A stretch of DNA of 64,000 bases from Beta vulgaris subsp. vulgaris (Eukaryota > Streptophyta > Magnoliopsida > Caryophyllales > Amaranthaceae), in the NCBI RefSeq assembly GCF_026745355.1, contig NC_079202.1:31678702-31742701 (forward strand), given 5' to 3'. Below the pieces are notes generated by a model. The model was not told the DNA's origin and did no database searches. It saw nothing but the letters and a program-made list of their open reading frames with translations. Position 1 is the stretch's first letter. Each line of letters opens with the position of its first letter. Made by a program: the position numbers and the translations under genes. Shown piece by piece: positions 10,836 through 61,646 of this stretch.

Positions 10836-11821
10836 ATAGCCATTAAAATTAAAGGAAACCCATAACAATAAAATTAATTATGTTCACATCCACCCTTGGT
10901 CTCTTCATTGCTTTTCTCCAAATGATTAGTGCTGTCAGTTTGGTTGAAAACTGATGGTTAAACTGCACACGGTTAATCAACTGAACTGAATAAACTGAAC
11001 TGAATTGACCCATAACTGAAAAGTTAAAAACCGATAAGTCAATCAGATTAAAGTAAACTGCAATTAACTGAACTGAAACTCAACCGAAAACATACCAAAC
11101 TGAAATTAACTGGACGAAAAACTGATTTAAACTGAACTGAACTGAAAATGAACTGAATTTAACTGAAAACTGTTTCAAACTGTTTTTAACTGAACTGAAT
11201 CAAACTGAATGAAACTGTTTTTAACTGAACTGAATCAAACTGTTGTTAACTGAACTGAATCAAACTGAATAAAACTGTTTTTAACTGAACTGAAACAAAC
11301 TGTTTTTAACCGAACTGCATAAGGTTTGGTCGTAAATAGTGGTGACAGAAACAGATCTGACCGCTGGATCAACCTGATTCTGACCTGACTTAAACCCGGT
11401 TCGACCTGTGACTACTGTGAGGGTCAGTCCCCAGACCTGACCGAAACTTGACCGGCACCTAGCAAGATTATATCCTGACCTGTTCAGACAGATCTGCTTT
11501 CAAACCAGAACCCGACCGTAATCAACAAGATATTGTGAAAATTCAATTATTTTTTTTATATCTACAAAATCATTTAAATATGTTAATTTATAAATTTGCT
11601 TACTTTTAATAATTAATTAAATAAAAAATTAAATTACATTTAATTTGACTATTTGAGGGTTACACTTTCAATATCATGTATTGGTTTATATTTTATTTTC
11701 ATTTATTTTTGAAGTATTTGTGTACATTACACTCTTGTTTTAATTTGACATTTATTAATGTATATTATTAAAGTCACAACGTCAACATGTATGATGTATG
11801 TATATACAAAGTATATTAACA

Positions 11822-11905
11822 TTTTTTTGCTTATCCAAATCTTTGATGTAATTTTAGTACATAACATTTTTTGCTTATCCAAATCTTTGATGCAATTTTA
11901 GTAGG
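11822..11905. repeat. Tandem duplication (about 46 bp x 2)
   Basis: ttgcttatccaaatctttga is repeated in tandem, with ttttagta after each copy. It lies inside the 4.9 kb hAT-like element. Confidence 0.75.
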
Positions 11906-12600
11906 TGTCAATTTTGTAACTAGGGATAAGATTATTTGATCGCTTTTCAACTATTAGTTTCTTAGTACTTACGTACTAATGTCGTCTTATTAATTTACTT
12001 GTTGCTTTGCATAAAGCAAATGCTTCCATAAAATACTATAGTTTAATTATTACACAACATATAATTAAAAACTTAGCTTGTTTGATTGAAGAACAAAATT
12101 AGACAATTGAATCGAGATAATATAATATTATAAATTAATTCAAAATACAATATCTTTTAAAATGTTGCAATTGATACATATAAAAAATTATGTAATAATT
12201 GATATATTTTCTTCATTTCGTTTTAAATGAAACATAACATTGTAATTTATAAACGTCCATTACATCAAATACATTATGAGAAGAGGAATGAAGTTGACAA
12301 AGAATCAGGAATATCTCCCATGCTTCAAATTCAACAGCATACCATTAACAAAAACATTACTCACAACAAAAAAAAAAAATTGATGTCTCTGTTATACCAA
12401 ATTAATTCATCATAAAACTACAGCCATCTGAATCAAGTGAATGTAGTTAAAGTAAGGAAAAGAAATTGTTCATATATTGAAATAAATTAAGAATATATAA
12501 ACTAAATTATCAAAGAAAAACATGACTGATATGAGTAATTACAAAAATATTTCAAGGAAAAATTCACAGCTTTATACATTTGACAAAAACAACTAACAAA

Positions 12601-13400
12601 AACTGTAGCTTAACGACTACAAATTAGAGATCCAAAACTGTAGCTTAACGAAAACAAAATTAGAGATCTAACAAAAACAACTACAAAAATAAAAATCGGA
12701 AATCATTCAAGAATTAAAATAAAATTAGAGATCCAAAACCCTAACTTGACCGGAGCTTCGACTTCGAAAAATTGTAGCTTAACGACGGCGAAGACGAGAG
12801 GGTGCAAAAAACACAATGACTTTAGGTGTTGGTTCTTCGACGAGCGACGAGCGAGGATGAGAGATTGTGGACAGCCTTCGAGGAGGGACAAGCGAGGATG
12901 AGGGTGGCGATTGAGGGACAAACGATTATGAGATCGATAAATTACCCTGAAAGATCTGCAAGGTTAAATATTTATCTTTGTTTTGTAGTTGCTCTTAAAG
13001 GCTTTGAGGGACAAAGCAAAATGTTGGAGACATCCCTTGAAACACATTGAAGTTGAAGATGTCGATTTCTCTGGGTTACTCTCGAGTTTTGATTTGGAAA
13101 TCAGGTTCAGACTGTGCTGGCAATCATGTCAGACTTATGTAGGTGATTTGGTTTGATCTTGGTGCATTTTACAAAGGTCTTCTTCTGTCAACTCGAGGGA
13201 TGTCTTCTTCTGTGCTGGTAATCGTCTTGAGGTGATTTGGTTTGCTTCCTTCATTTTTTGAGCGCTCGCGATAGATATGGTGACTGAGGAGCATCGAAAA
13301 AGGGAGGAAGGGTGGTGGTGGCGGCCGAATTCCGGCAAGGATAGAGAAAGGAAGGAAGGAGCACCACAATGGAAAGAGCAGCGGCTGAACATAAAGAAAT
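12601..13400. other. Higher-GC internal segment of the hAT-like element, possibly captured DNA
   Basis: Contains repeated ctgtagcttaacga blocks (12604, 12637, 12773), then GC-richer DNA with short frames on both strands. No protein family is recognisable. Captured host DNA is possible but unproven. Confidence 0.3.
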
Positions 13401-13947
13401 AGGATTTTTTAGGTTTAGAGGAGAGATGGGAGAAGGTGATGGGGTAGGAGGGGATCTAATGGTTCAGTTTGTTTTATGACATGTATCCAACGGTTAATAT
13501 TCATGATCCGTGTGCTTTGTGTTATTTTCTTGTGTACCCTTGATTATGATGATCTAACAGTTTAGATTTTGCCCATTAAATGATTTTGGATTTTGCCTTA
13601 AAACAAATAATCCTACCAAATTATTATTCATGACAACTAATCTTCATGTTTCACATCCCTAAACCCTAAATCTCATACCTTATGACTCCATTTTTCAAAT
13701 AATAATATAATTATTTATAGTAGTAATCTCATATCCACTAATTGATCGTATATTCGTAGTTAATATATAATACTCATTATTATTATCGTTAGTTATGCTA
13801 TTAGAACATATTAAGAGTCTATACTCGTTAATAATCAATCACGTATTAGTTAGAATGATTCCAATATTATTATATCGTACTAAAGTATTTAAGTCTACTG
13901 ATAATATAGTTTGTTTATAGTCATTATATACAAAGTTAAGACATATA

Positions 13948-15060
13948 GCTCAAGTAGATGTTTTTTGTTTCAAAATGCATTTCTTATAAAGACGATTAAC
14001 TCAAATATTGTATTGTTATCTTAATTAGGCTATCAACTACCATTGACACATTCGTTTAGTATAAAAATATAGTAACATATGTACAAAGTTAAGAGAAGAC
14101 AGTAAACATTATATTATTAATTATAATATAACATATAAGGTTATTGTAATAACTAATAAGCCCTCTTTTGGGTTGTATAATAAATTAATTAGGAATAACA
14201 AAGATTCATATCATAAAAGAAATAAACCAATCATATAAATATATACTTGAAAAATTATCTTCAATCCTTATAAGGTAATGAGCACAAATGCTAACTAGTA
14301 AATAGTTATACTAGCTATATTGATATACGTTTCATTATTTTTGAAACTATATTTGGATTACTTAAACAACTATTGTTTGCTTAATTAATGTTTTGATTAT
14401 AGTCATTTACGTGAATTATAGTATAACAATATAATTATATTGATGTGTTATAGGATACATATACTTTTGCTTATCAAGCTATACTTCTTATAGTGTTACA
14501 TATACAACTGTCACCCAATTATGTAATAGTTAGATTATATCAATTTAAGCGAACTTATTATGTAACGATATAACTTATATATAAATTTCATTGAGTTGAT
14601 AGTAACTTCTTATAATTTATGTTTATTATTATAAGTCACTGGTTGATGATACATTTCTTATATCTCATCCCGTTACAACTTGCATCAATTGAATTAGATG
14701 TTTTAGTTACGAAATGAATTTAACTTACAGACTCTTAAACTTAAATAAATGATTGTTATCTTAAATTAGTTTATCGACTTACAATGGTCTGTTCATTAAT
14801 CTCATCTGGCAACAACTTATTCTACTTCAATTAGATTTTTTTAGTTTCAAAATCAGTTGAAATCAAATATGACTAGTTTAAATAGAATATAGCTATATTG
14901 AATCAACTTAATGACTTATATTGATACATCGTCCATCTAACCCAACAACTACATATTAGTTCAATCATATGTTTTATGTTTCAAAATGCATTTCACATAA
15001 AGACAATAATAAATACTTGGATTATTTAAGTAGATGTTTTTTTGTTTCAGATTCCATTAT
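13948..15060. repeat. Decayed tandem repeat (tagatgtttt...gtttcaaaatgc)
   Basis: Diverged copies of a block like agatgttttttgtttcaaaa recur near 13960, 14696, 14846, 14966 and 15033, each followed by related text. It fills the AT-rich right half of the hAT-like element. Confidence 0.4.
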
Positions 15061-15849
15061 ACATTGGAAGATATAATGATTAACCACTTACATTAACTTG
15101 ATTTATAAACTAATTCATCATTATCAATAATTATCTGAATCTTTGACCACAACCAATCACCAATTCATCATTGATAGTTACACATTGGAAAACTATAGAA
15201 TAATGAAGAATTTGAAACTGAAATTCTCAATATCAGCCGAATGTTGAACCTTTAATAAAATAAATTTACATAAAATATGGCAACTTCAAAATGCGCTTTC
15301 GTAGACAAATATAGATACGTCTCTTGGTGCTATCGTTGTATTCGACAAGTTTAATCTATGCATGTGAGAAAAGTCCAATTGAGTTGGAATTTCCTGCAAT
15401 GAATAATGACTTGACCCGAAGTGAGACCCGAAGTGAAAATATGTACACGGCATAATCGATATCAAGTTTTACCCGAGTCAATGCGGTTTCCTTAAGAAAT
15501 TGAAATTAACTGAATCCGAACTGAAAATAACTGTTTAACTGATAGTAATCCGTAAAAAGTCAACTGTTTAAACCAAAACTGTATGGGTCAAACCAAAAGA
15601 CAACTATAAACTGAACTGAACTTAACTGAAAATTGAATTAACTGTATGGATTGAAACTGAAACCGAAAAAGTTTAAACTGAATCGGTTAAGATCGAAAAA
15701 ATGAACTGAATTAACTGAACTGAAGTCAACTGAACTGTTTGGTTTGAACCAGAACTGAACTGGTTAACTGAATTGACACTACTACAAATGATACCAGATT
15801 ACCATCCTTGCATTTAAGATCAACTTTATCTTAAGAGCGGCAGTATTAC

Positions 15850-16008
15850 TCATAAATCATAATTTTGAATTGTCCAAGTTATGCTTCCGTTCCACTATGG
15901 GGTGGGGTCTGGGGAATAGGGAAATCCTAACTTGCTTAGGATGAGAATAGATTCCAATACCTCTTGAAATTAGGATAGAAGCTCTAACCACTAGGTTATT
16001 CCTTACAC
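15850..16008 (-). mobile_element. SINE-like tRNA-derived sequence
   Basis: Read on the minus strand, cctagtggttagagc matches a tRNA A box, and ggaatctattc lies where a degenerate B box would be. A CA microsatellite (about 16009-16032) adjoins it. The B box is poor, so this is tentative. Confidence 0.35.
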
Positions 16009-16169
16009 ATACACACACACACACACACATATATAGGTTTAAGTTCATAATTTTTTTTAAAGGTAAGGAAAAAGAAGGTTAGGAGACCCTCCGCACGAGG
16101 GGAGCTCCAACCTTAATGTTTACGAATTAAGAGTTAAATGAGTACAATGTTCAATACAAAAACTAGAAT

Positions 16170-16568
16170 TTATGAGGTGGCCAACATTAACAATCCAATC
16201 TGCTGCTTTGTTTGCTTCTCGGTAGATATGTCGAATAGTCCTAGAAGAAAAAGAGCGGAGAAAAGTCTGGATATACTGAATGATGTGGCGATCTTCCAAG
16301 AGGGGGGGGGGGACCAGATGCCTTTAATGGAGTTGATAACCATGAGGTTATCTCCTTCGATGTGGATATGAGTAATAGCATTTTGAATAGCTAGTCGGAC
16401 TCCCTGCTGAAGGGTTGTAGCTTCTGCCGCTGAGACTGTAGATGTACCTTTGACTAGTTTGGTGTCGACATCTCGGATGATAAACCCTACTGCTCCTAAA
16501 CAATTAAGAACAAAGCTGCCAAAGTTGAGTTTGAAAAATGGAGATGATGGAGGCTCCCAAGCAACCAA
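16170..16568 (-). pseudogene. RNase H domain of LINE (fragment)
   Basis: A frame of 132 codons with the plant-LINE RNase H pattern: G..G.IIRD, then AEA..L..G and DN..V. The upstream part is out of frame. It is not a host gene because the surrounding sequence is LINE-like. Confidence 0.7.
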
Positions 16569-16842
16569 GATTGAAGAAGGGTATCTGGGAGTGGAGGGAT
16601 GGAGAGAAGAGTGGAAAAACGAGGATCCAGAGGAATTGCAGTAATCAACTGCATTCCTAGACTCCCTTCTGAGAAAAGAAATTTTGCTTCATGAAGAATC
16701 CTGTGAATATTAAGCGAGTCCTTATGAAAGATGATATTGTTTCTTTGTTTCCAAATACTCCAAATAAGGAAGAAAAATTTAGAAGCGTAGCTTTAATTCG
16801 TTTTAATATTAGAAAAAGTATCTAATAAAGTGGCACTAGTTA

Positions 16843-17366
16843 TTGATAATGCAGAAGAGACTAGATCCCACCTATTCTTTGATTGCTCAGTTTCTCATAC
16901 AATGTGGAAGATTTGTCTACAACATATTCGGATTTCCTACAGTAGGCGAAGTTTTGCTGAAGAAGTTCATCTGGTTGCTCATAAAAGTCACAGTAAATCC
17001 CCTCAAGCTCAGCTTTACACTATTTTTTTTTTTGCTGAGACTTTGTATAAAATGTGGACTTATAGAAACAGCCTTGTGTTCAATGGTGCTAAGGTTGATA
17101 GTTTAGAGATTAGCAAGCAAATTATCTTTATTGTTGCTTGTAGGTGCTCTGATAAGGTTAGGAGACTACTCATTGTATAATTTGTTTACTTTGTTGCTTT
17201 GCTTCTCAACCTGTTGAGTAGCCTTCGTATAGATGTTGCTTTCGCTTGGTTTGCTTTTATAGAGTCCTGCTAGGAATATAAAGAGTTGTTGTATCCTTGG
17301 TGGTTGTTTGGTGGTTGGTCTTGTTTTTATTTTTTTGTCAATAACAATTTTGAATTGCCAAAAAAA
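16843..17366 (+). mobile_element. 5'-truncated LINE (524 bp) inserted in the older LINE
   Basis: Flanked by 15-bp duplications aagtggcactagtta (16828-16842) and aagtgacactagtta (17367-17381), one mismatch apart, with an A-tail directly before the right copy. It encodes the zinc-binding tail of a LINE reverse transcriptase (SHLFFDCSVSHTMW; frame 16830-17180). Confidence 0.85.
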
Positions 17367-17623
17367 AAGTGACACTAGTTAAACCAATCATTAAGTTCTT
17401 TAAAGCTGTCAGAGGGGGAGGAGCTTCAAAGAATGACCAAAGATGTTATTTATGGATTCCTCCTGGGTGGCACAAAGGACATAATTACTAAAAGGGATGA
17501 TATTTTTCTTTGTAAGGGTTGTCCGAACCCAAAGACTATTATGACAGTATATCTTTAGTTTTGGCGGAATATCGAGATTCCAAATCAAACGGTGAGACCA
17601 TCTTTCCTTGCTAGGGGTGTGTT

Positions 17624-18532
17624 CCCTTCAACTTATTGACCCTGAACTTATCTGAACTAAACTTATTGAACCTGAACTGAACTGAACTGATTGGAACTTA
17701 TTAAACCTGATTGGACCTGATTCAACTTATTAGGCCTAATTGAAACTTATTGATCTGCTTGAAACTTATTAGACCTTATTGGCCTGATTGAAACTTATTA
17801 GACCTTATTGGACCTAATTGAAACTTATTTGACCTTATTAGACAGAAAAAATTGACGAATAATAACATAAATATTACCCCTAATGTAAATACTACCCCTC
17901 AAAATTTATTATGAAGTAATAATTATTATTAATTATCTCTTATGATTATTATTGTTGACCTTATTTGACCATGATTATAATAATTTTTAATAATAATATA
18001 ATCAGCTAATAGTAATATGAATATTCAAATAATAGACAATAATACAAGTACAATACTATACATTGTGGTACTTTAATAAAAAAAATTATATAATAACATA
18101 ATCAGCTAATAGTAATATGAATCATAAAATAATAGACAATAATACAAATATTTAATAAAATAATAGACAATAATACAAGTATAATACTATATATCATTGT
18201 CGTACTTTAATTAAAATTCTAATAATAACATAATCATCTAATAGTGATATGAATAATAATATAATGGACAATAATACAAATTTTTATTGAACATTGACTA
18301 TTTGGACTTGATTAGACCTGATTGAAACTTATTGCACCTGATTAGAACTTACTGGACCTTATTAGACCTGATTGGAACTTATTGCACCTGATTGGAACTT
18401 ATTGGACCTTATTAGACCAGATTGGAACTTATTGCCCTTATTGGACTTGATTGTAACTTATTTGAACTTATATGAACTTATTTGAACTTATTGGACCTGA
18501 AACTTAATTTTTTCAGTTGAAGAGAACGCACC
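17624..18532. mobile_element. PIF/Harbinger-like element (909 bp), TSD CTA
   Basis: Ends GGGGTGTGTTCCCTTCAAC and inverted GGTGCGTTCTCTTCAAC, flanked by CTA (17621-17623, 18533-18535). Subterminal arrays of GAACTTATTGGACCTGATT. It is probably related in style to the element at 4111. No transposase. Confidence 0.6.
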
Positions 18533-18687
18533 CTAGGTGAGAGGTTATGAGCCAATCAAGTAGCGGACTTAACTGTGAATAGTCCTGAAGGACTAGGACC
18601 CCAAATAGGTCATCACAACGGGAGGCAGACGGTAACGGAAAGCCTTTAATGCATTTGATGATATGGTCAGGGAGAAGGGTTTTATAT

Positions 18688-18699
18688 AAACATATATAC

Positions 18700-18744
<45 letters not shown>

Positions 18745-18803
18745 ACACACACACCACACACACCACACACACACACACAACACACACACACACACACACA
18801 CAA

Positions 18804-18897
<94 letters not shown>

Positions 18898-18926
18898 GTG
18901 TGTGTATATATATATATATATGTATA

Positions 18927-18977
<51 letters not shown>

Positions 18978-19043
18978 ATATATATATATATTATGTATAT
19001 ATATATATATTAGATATATGTATATATATATATATGTATTATG

Positions 19044-19078
<35 letters not shown>

Positions 19079-19082
19079 TATG

Positions 19083-19113
<31 letters not shown>

Positions 19114-19123
19114 ATATATTATA

Positions 19124-19206
<83 letters not shown>

Positions 19207-19322
19207 GTATGTATATGTACATATATATATATATATATATATGTATGTATATGTATGTATATATATGTATGTATATGTATATGTATATATTTATATTTAT
19301 ATATGTATATATTTATATTTAT
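18688..19322. repeat. Long compound (TA)n/(CA)n microsatellite
   Basis: Over 600 bp of TA, CA, TATG and related dinucleotides. Tyr/Ile, Cys/Val and His/Thr frames read through it are artefacts. Confidence 0.95.
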
Positions 19323-19323
19323 A

Positions 19324-19643
19324 CTCCCTCCGTTTCCTAAAGATCTCCCCTCTTTCCGTTTAAGGGTGTTTCCAAAAGATCTTTCCTCTTTTGCTTTATT
19401 TCTTATTTGGCAAAACAAATTTCCCGATTTACCCTCTCATGTCACTATCATATGGTCCACCATTACATATTATTAATTCAATTTTACTCCCTTTCTCTCT
19501 GCTACTTCAACCCCTTTTTATTTGTTTATTTATCTTAACCCCTTTCTCTCTCCTACTTTACTCACACCATGCCCCACACAACTTGATTTTCCTTGGTATT
19601 TGTAGGAACAGTAAGTGAGATGATCTTTAGAAAACGGAGGGAG
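19324..19643. mobile_element. Stowaway-type MITE (320 bp)
   Basis: Ends CTCCCTCCGTTTCCTAAAGA and inverted ctttagaaaacggagggag, flanked by TA. Same family as the element at 45902; both contain tatggtccaccatta-like text. Confidence 0.9.
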
Positions 19644-19645
19644 TA

Positions 19646-19910
19646 TATGTATATATGTAAAAGTCCTTTTTCTAATCCTTGGTTTTGCAGGGTGTAAGTT
19701 GGATTCAAGAGAAGTCTTTCTTGTTTTACTGAGGATGTTTGCTATTCTTGTAGGAAGAAATGTTATACCCATTCGTCCCATATTTTAGTTGCTAATTTTG
19801 TTCATGACGACTTAGTTATGTTGAGCTAGTATACTCTCTAGGATGTAATAATTTGCTTTTATTAATGCAAATTTTTCTAAGCGTTAAAAAAATTTTCCAA
19901 AAAACAAAAA
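19646..19910 (+). mobile_element. LINE 3'-end fragment
   Basis: A frame piece like an RNase H end (VANFVHDDL) is followed by taataatttgcttttattaatgcaa and an A-rich tail at about 19888-19915, typical of plant L1 3' ends. Confidence 0.5.
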
Positions 19911-19989
19911 AAAAAATCGCAGTGGACCATATTGTTGCTTCTAGGGGTTCTTTTTCCGTGTGCATCACCTTAATGAAGACCACTTATTA

Positions 19990-20288
19990 TTAGTCAAAGC
20001 AATATATAATGACTTGCACAAAGTTGTTGAATAAATAAAGAGTTGAATTCCAATCTAACCACGCATGTAACAATCGATATAGTATCCACTTACTTGATTT
20101 TGGACTCAGCACTCAGAAATGCATGCCTAAAGGCTAAAGGGTACAAATTAGTCAATTTCATTCTTGAATAAAGTTAAGATGCATGTTCGAAGTGGAAGAA
20201 ATTTCTTCCTCATGGTTACTTTGTCACAAAGATAAATACTTGTGAACTATTGTGACTGTGAGCACATTGTGTTTAATGTTTAGTGACC
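19990..20288 (+). promoter_or_regulatory. Proximal promoter / 5' leader of the S28 gene
   Basis: The stretch between a LINE 3' end and the start codon. TATA-like strings occur at about 20002 (caatatataatg) and 20231 (agataaata). Neither is decisive. No other gene lies between. Inference only. Confidence 0.3.
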
Positions 20289-58617
<38,329 letters not shown>

Positions 58618-59278
58618 CGTTTTATTCCTTATCAAGATATATATAAAATCACCAACCACCTTTTATAGTTATATAGGATAAGTTTGGGGTGATAAACATC
58701 TAATAATAAGTGAAACTTTTTTAATACAATATTTATTATATAAGCCAACTATTGAGAAGTTTGGGTGTGCGCATAAAATACCTTAAATGCTCCTAGTTTT
58801 AATATTTTATAATTTAACATTAATATATTATGACTGTTGTTGATTTTATATAATTTAAGTCATATATTACGTGCATTTGAATCTAACATTTTATAAGTGA
58901 ACTCTAGCGACTGGCGTCCATATCACAACCCCCAAAATCTGAAATCCCATAAGTTTAAATAGATAAATTATACTATCATCCAATCCTCAAAATCAAAAAC
59001 TTTTGAGTTCACCTTTAAAAAATTAGTAAATAAATTCGTTTTTTTTTTTTATGAGATCACTATCTTGACCAGAAATCTTATGTGGCATAACTGAACTTGA
59101 GCGCATTAGAAACACACTCTTCATCTTCTGCATCACTTTTCTCAGGGAGCCATGTTGTGAGATTCCACACAACCTCATTTCTCAGGGAGCAGCATTAGCA
59201 AAACCATCATCTTTTGTTGAAAGCAGGTCCTTGAGCTTTTCCTACATAATAGAACCATCCTTTGAAACTGAAACTAGG
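58618..59278. other. 3' flank of the S28 gene
   Basis: Probable 3' untranslated region and polyadenylation zone; no canonical aataaa close to the stop, but several AT-rich near-matches within 150 bp. Nothing else recognised. Confidence 0.35.
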
Positions 59279-60350
59279 TGTTGGAGTATAAGGTGACACT
59301 CAAGAAAGGGGGGTTGAAATGAGTGAAAAAATCTAATCAATTTTTGCTACAAAACTCCTATGGCACAGTGCCTTACACTGTCTGATTCACTCATAAACTC
59401 TTCGATTGATGTTTTTGCTCGAACTAAACTGTATCAAAACACGAAAATAATGAAATCAAATAATAAGACACATGAATTTAACATGGTTCAATCTCACCTC
59501 TGAGATCGATGTCCACATAAACTAATCTTAAAATATCAAACTTTTGATACAATACGATTCCCCCATTACTAACTTTAGTAGTGATTCCCAACACATAACC
59601 CTAATTGTTGCTACTCTCTATAATAATGGAAATTACAAAAATAATAATGATTCCTCAAAAGTGTGCTTCGTATTCAAGCAAATATAGGATCGTTGTTTAG
59701 AATCCTTAACTTACTAGAACTCTGTGTCGTACACTGTGCTATAGGGATCAGTTTTCAGCTCTCAAATTTTATCAAAAACCAAATCTGAAAAACCTAAGTT
59801 TTTCTTCTGATTTCTATCCCTTATATAACTTATCAACTAAATAAAAATTATTCTCCAAGATATGATTATCTTCTTGAATAATTTTTATTCCTAAAATTAA
59901 GGGTTAAAATCTTTTCCTTTCTAAAATCAAATTTTGTCTTTTATAAAAAATGATTTTGTTCCTCCACATCTTATGCCAACTATTAATCAGATTTTAAATC
60001 AATTTTTATCCAAAAGTCTTTTTCAAAATCTTTTTCTTTAAGATCAGTTTTTCTTAAAACTCTTCTTTTTCTTTTTTCGAAAATCTTTATCAAAATCTTT
60101 TTTCTTAAAAATCGGATTTTTTTAGAACTCTTTTTTTTCCGAAAATATTTTTAAAGAAACGTGTTGTTTAAAATCAGTTTTCACAAAACTCTTTATCCAA
60201 AAATCTTTTTAAAAATATTTTCCATTCAAAACTAATTTTCAAAATTAGAAACTCCCTTTTTATATGGAAACATGAAATTAATATAATTACCTATTTTCTT
60301 AACTCAAGAAAATAGTTAATCATCCTAATTTCATACTATCATCACTATAT
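59279..60350 (+). mobile_element. Copia-type LTR remnant
   Basis: Begins TGTTGGAGTATAAGG and continues with text typical of plant copia LTRs (gaaaggggggttgaa; aacatggttcaatctcacct). The 3' border and any partner LTR were not found, so the end coordinate is approximate. Confidence 0.45.
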
Positions 60351-60399
60351 GCAATAATTATTCCTAGCAAAACTAATTATATAAATGCTCAAAAGGAAA

Positions 60400-61610
60400 A
60401 CTACACCCTATAAAATACCATAATAAACCTCCCACGAGTATCTATGACTTTCCTAATATGCACTCAAACCTACTCTCGTGGAATCATGCAAATTAATGAC
60501 ATTAAACCTGACACTCTAACTTCTTAACAATCTATTATATCTACTCCGATCCCCTAGATAATTTCATGTCCTTAATTGAAATACTCAAATTTATTGAAAC
60601 CCAACTCCCGTTGAGATCAAGACAATAGAATAGTAACAATACTAATTATCCCTAATTTAGTATTGAAATACGCGCATCAATTATGCAAGAACAAACAAAT
60701 AATTAATTTGAAAAATTTAAAGGCATAATCATGAATCAATTCATACTATGGTTCAACTTAACCATAGATAATGAATTACTCAAACATAATTGAAATAAGT
60801 AAAGATACCAGAGAGCAATAGTTAAACTTCGTAATAGAAAACAAAAGACAAAAGAGGAATAAGAAAATTAATACTTGAATTAATGGAAGAAAGGTGGAAT
60901 TTTGAAAAACAATAAAGATTTACAAGTTTCTCTCTCTAACTTATCTCTAGAAACCCTAAAAAGTGTATCCAATAAACTATCCCCCCTAAAACAAACAAAC
61001 AAAAGAGTATTCATAACTTCCTAAAATAACAAAGCTGACACACATCAAAGAGCAGACCAAGGGCGTGTCACTAGTGACACGAACGTGTTGACCTAATCTT
61101 ACATAAAGTCTTTACGCATTAGATTTTTCAGCTCAACTTCAAATAGCTATTTTTGATATGGATCTTTGTTTCGCACATGTAATATATTGCTAGAAAACTC
61201 TTGAACTCTAGTTTCTAACCCAGTTAGAATTATCTCATTATCAGTTTTGTGTCAAAAGTTATGGTGAAAATGATAAAAATGTGTCATATTTCGCACAACT
61301 ACACAAAGTCATTTGTATCTTATTCATTTCCAATTATTTTCGGGCACATCATATATCATTTTGAAGTTCATCCAAGTGCCTTAATCATAATGTCTTCAAA
61401 AGGGAGTCCAAAGTACCTGAGATTAAAACAAAAGACCAAACAACACATGAAAGCACTATAGCTTATAAAAAGGAAACTAAATATGCAAAAATGCAATGTG
61501 AATGCTCTTATACTACATATAATTTCTTATTGTGCAACTAAATGATGTTAGAATATACACTTATCAAACTCCCCCAAGCTAAATATTTGCTTGTCCTCAA
61601 GCAAACCAAC
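60400..61610 (-). mobile_element. Ty3/gypsy 3' end: polypurine tract and LTR remnant
   Basis: On the minus strand, cttgaggacaagcaaatatt, then the purine tract agcttgggggagt and TGATAAGTGTATATTC mark the internal/3' LTR junction of a gypsy element at about 61569. The LTR extends to lower coordinates; its far end is approximate. A hAT is inserted at 61647 in what was the internal region. Confidence 0.6.
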
Positions 61611-61646
61611 CAATTCACAAGACTTATACATTTCAACCATTCCACC

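Larger units (their letters stand above)
10927..15784. mobile_element. hAT-like element (4858 bp) with 8-bp TSD CAAATGAT
   Basis: Left end TAGTGCTGTCAG; right end inverted TAGTAGTGTCAA. Perfect 8-bp duplication CAAATGAT at 10919-10926 and 15785-15792. Both ends carry dense AACTGAA/AACTGTTT arrays (10930-11320 and 15490-15780), the kind of subterminal repeat that binds hAT transposase. No transposase is recognisable inside; the frames at 12703-12921 and 13135-13392 have no known family. Confidence 0.75.
16049..18690 (-). mobile_element. Old L1-type LINE fragment, minus strand, interrupted twice
   Basis: The minus strand carries an RNase H domain at 16170-16568 (NCLGAVGFIIRD, AEATTLQQGVRLA, EGDNLMVINSIKG) and zinc-binding reverse-transcriptase C-terminal sequence upstream (to about 18690). 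It is broken by frameshifts, by a second LINE at 16843-17366 and by a PIF-like element at 17624-18532. A T-run at about 16051 on the plus strand may be its poly(A) tail. Confidence 0.7.

Noticed and set aside
18513..19476. Long frames rich in Tyr/Ile, Cys/Val or His/Thr
   Set aside because: They are readings of the TA/CA microsatellite in different frames, not proteins.
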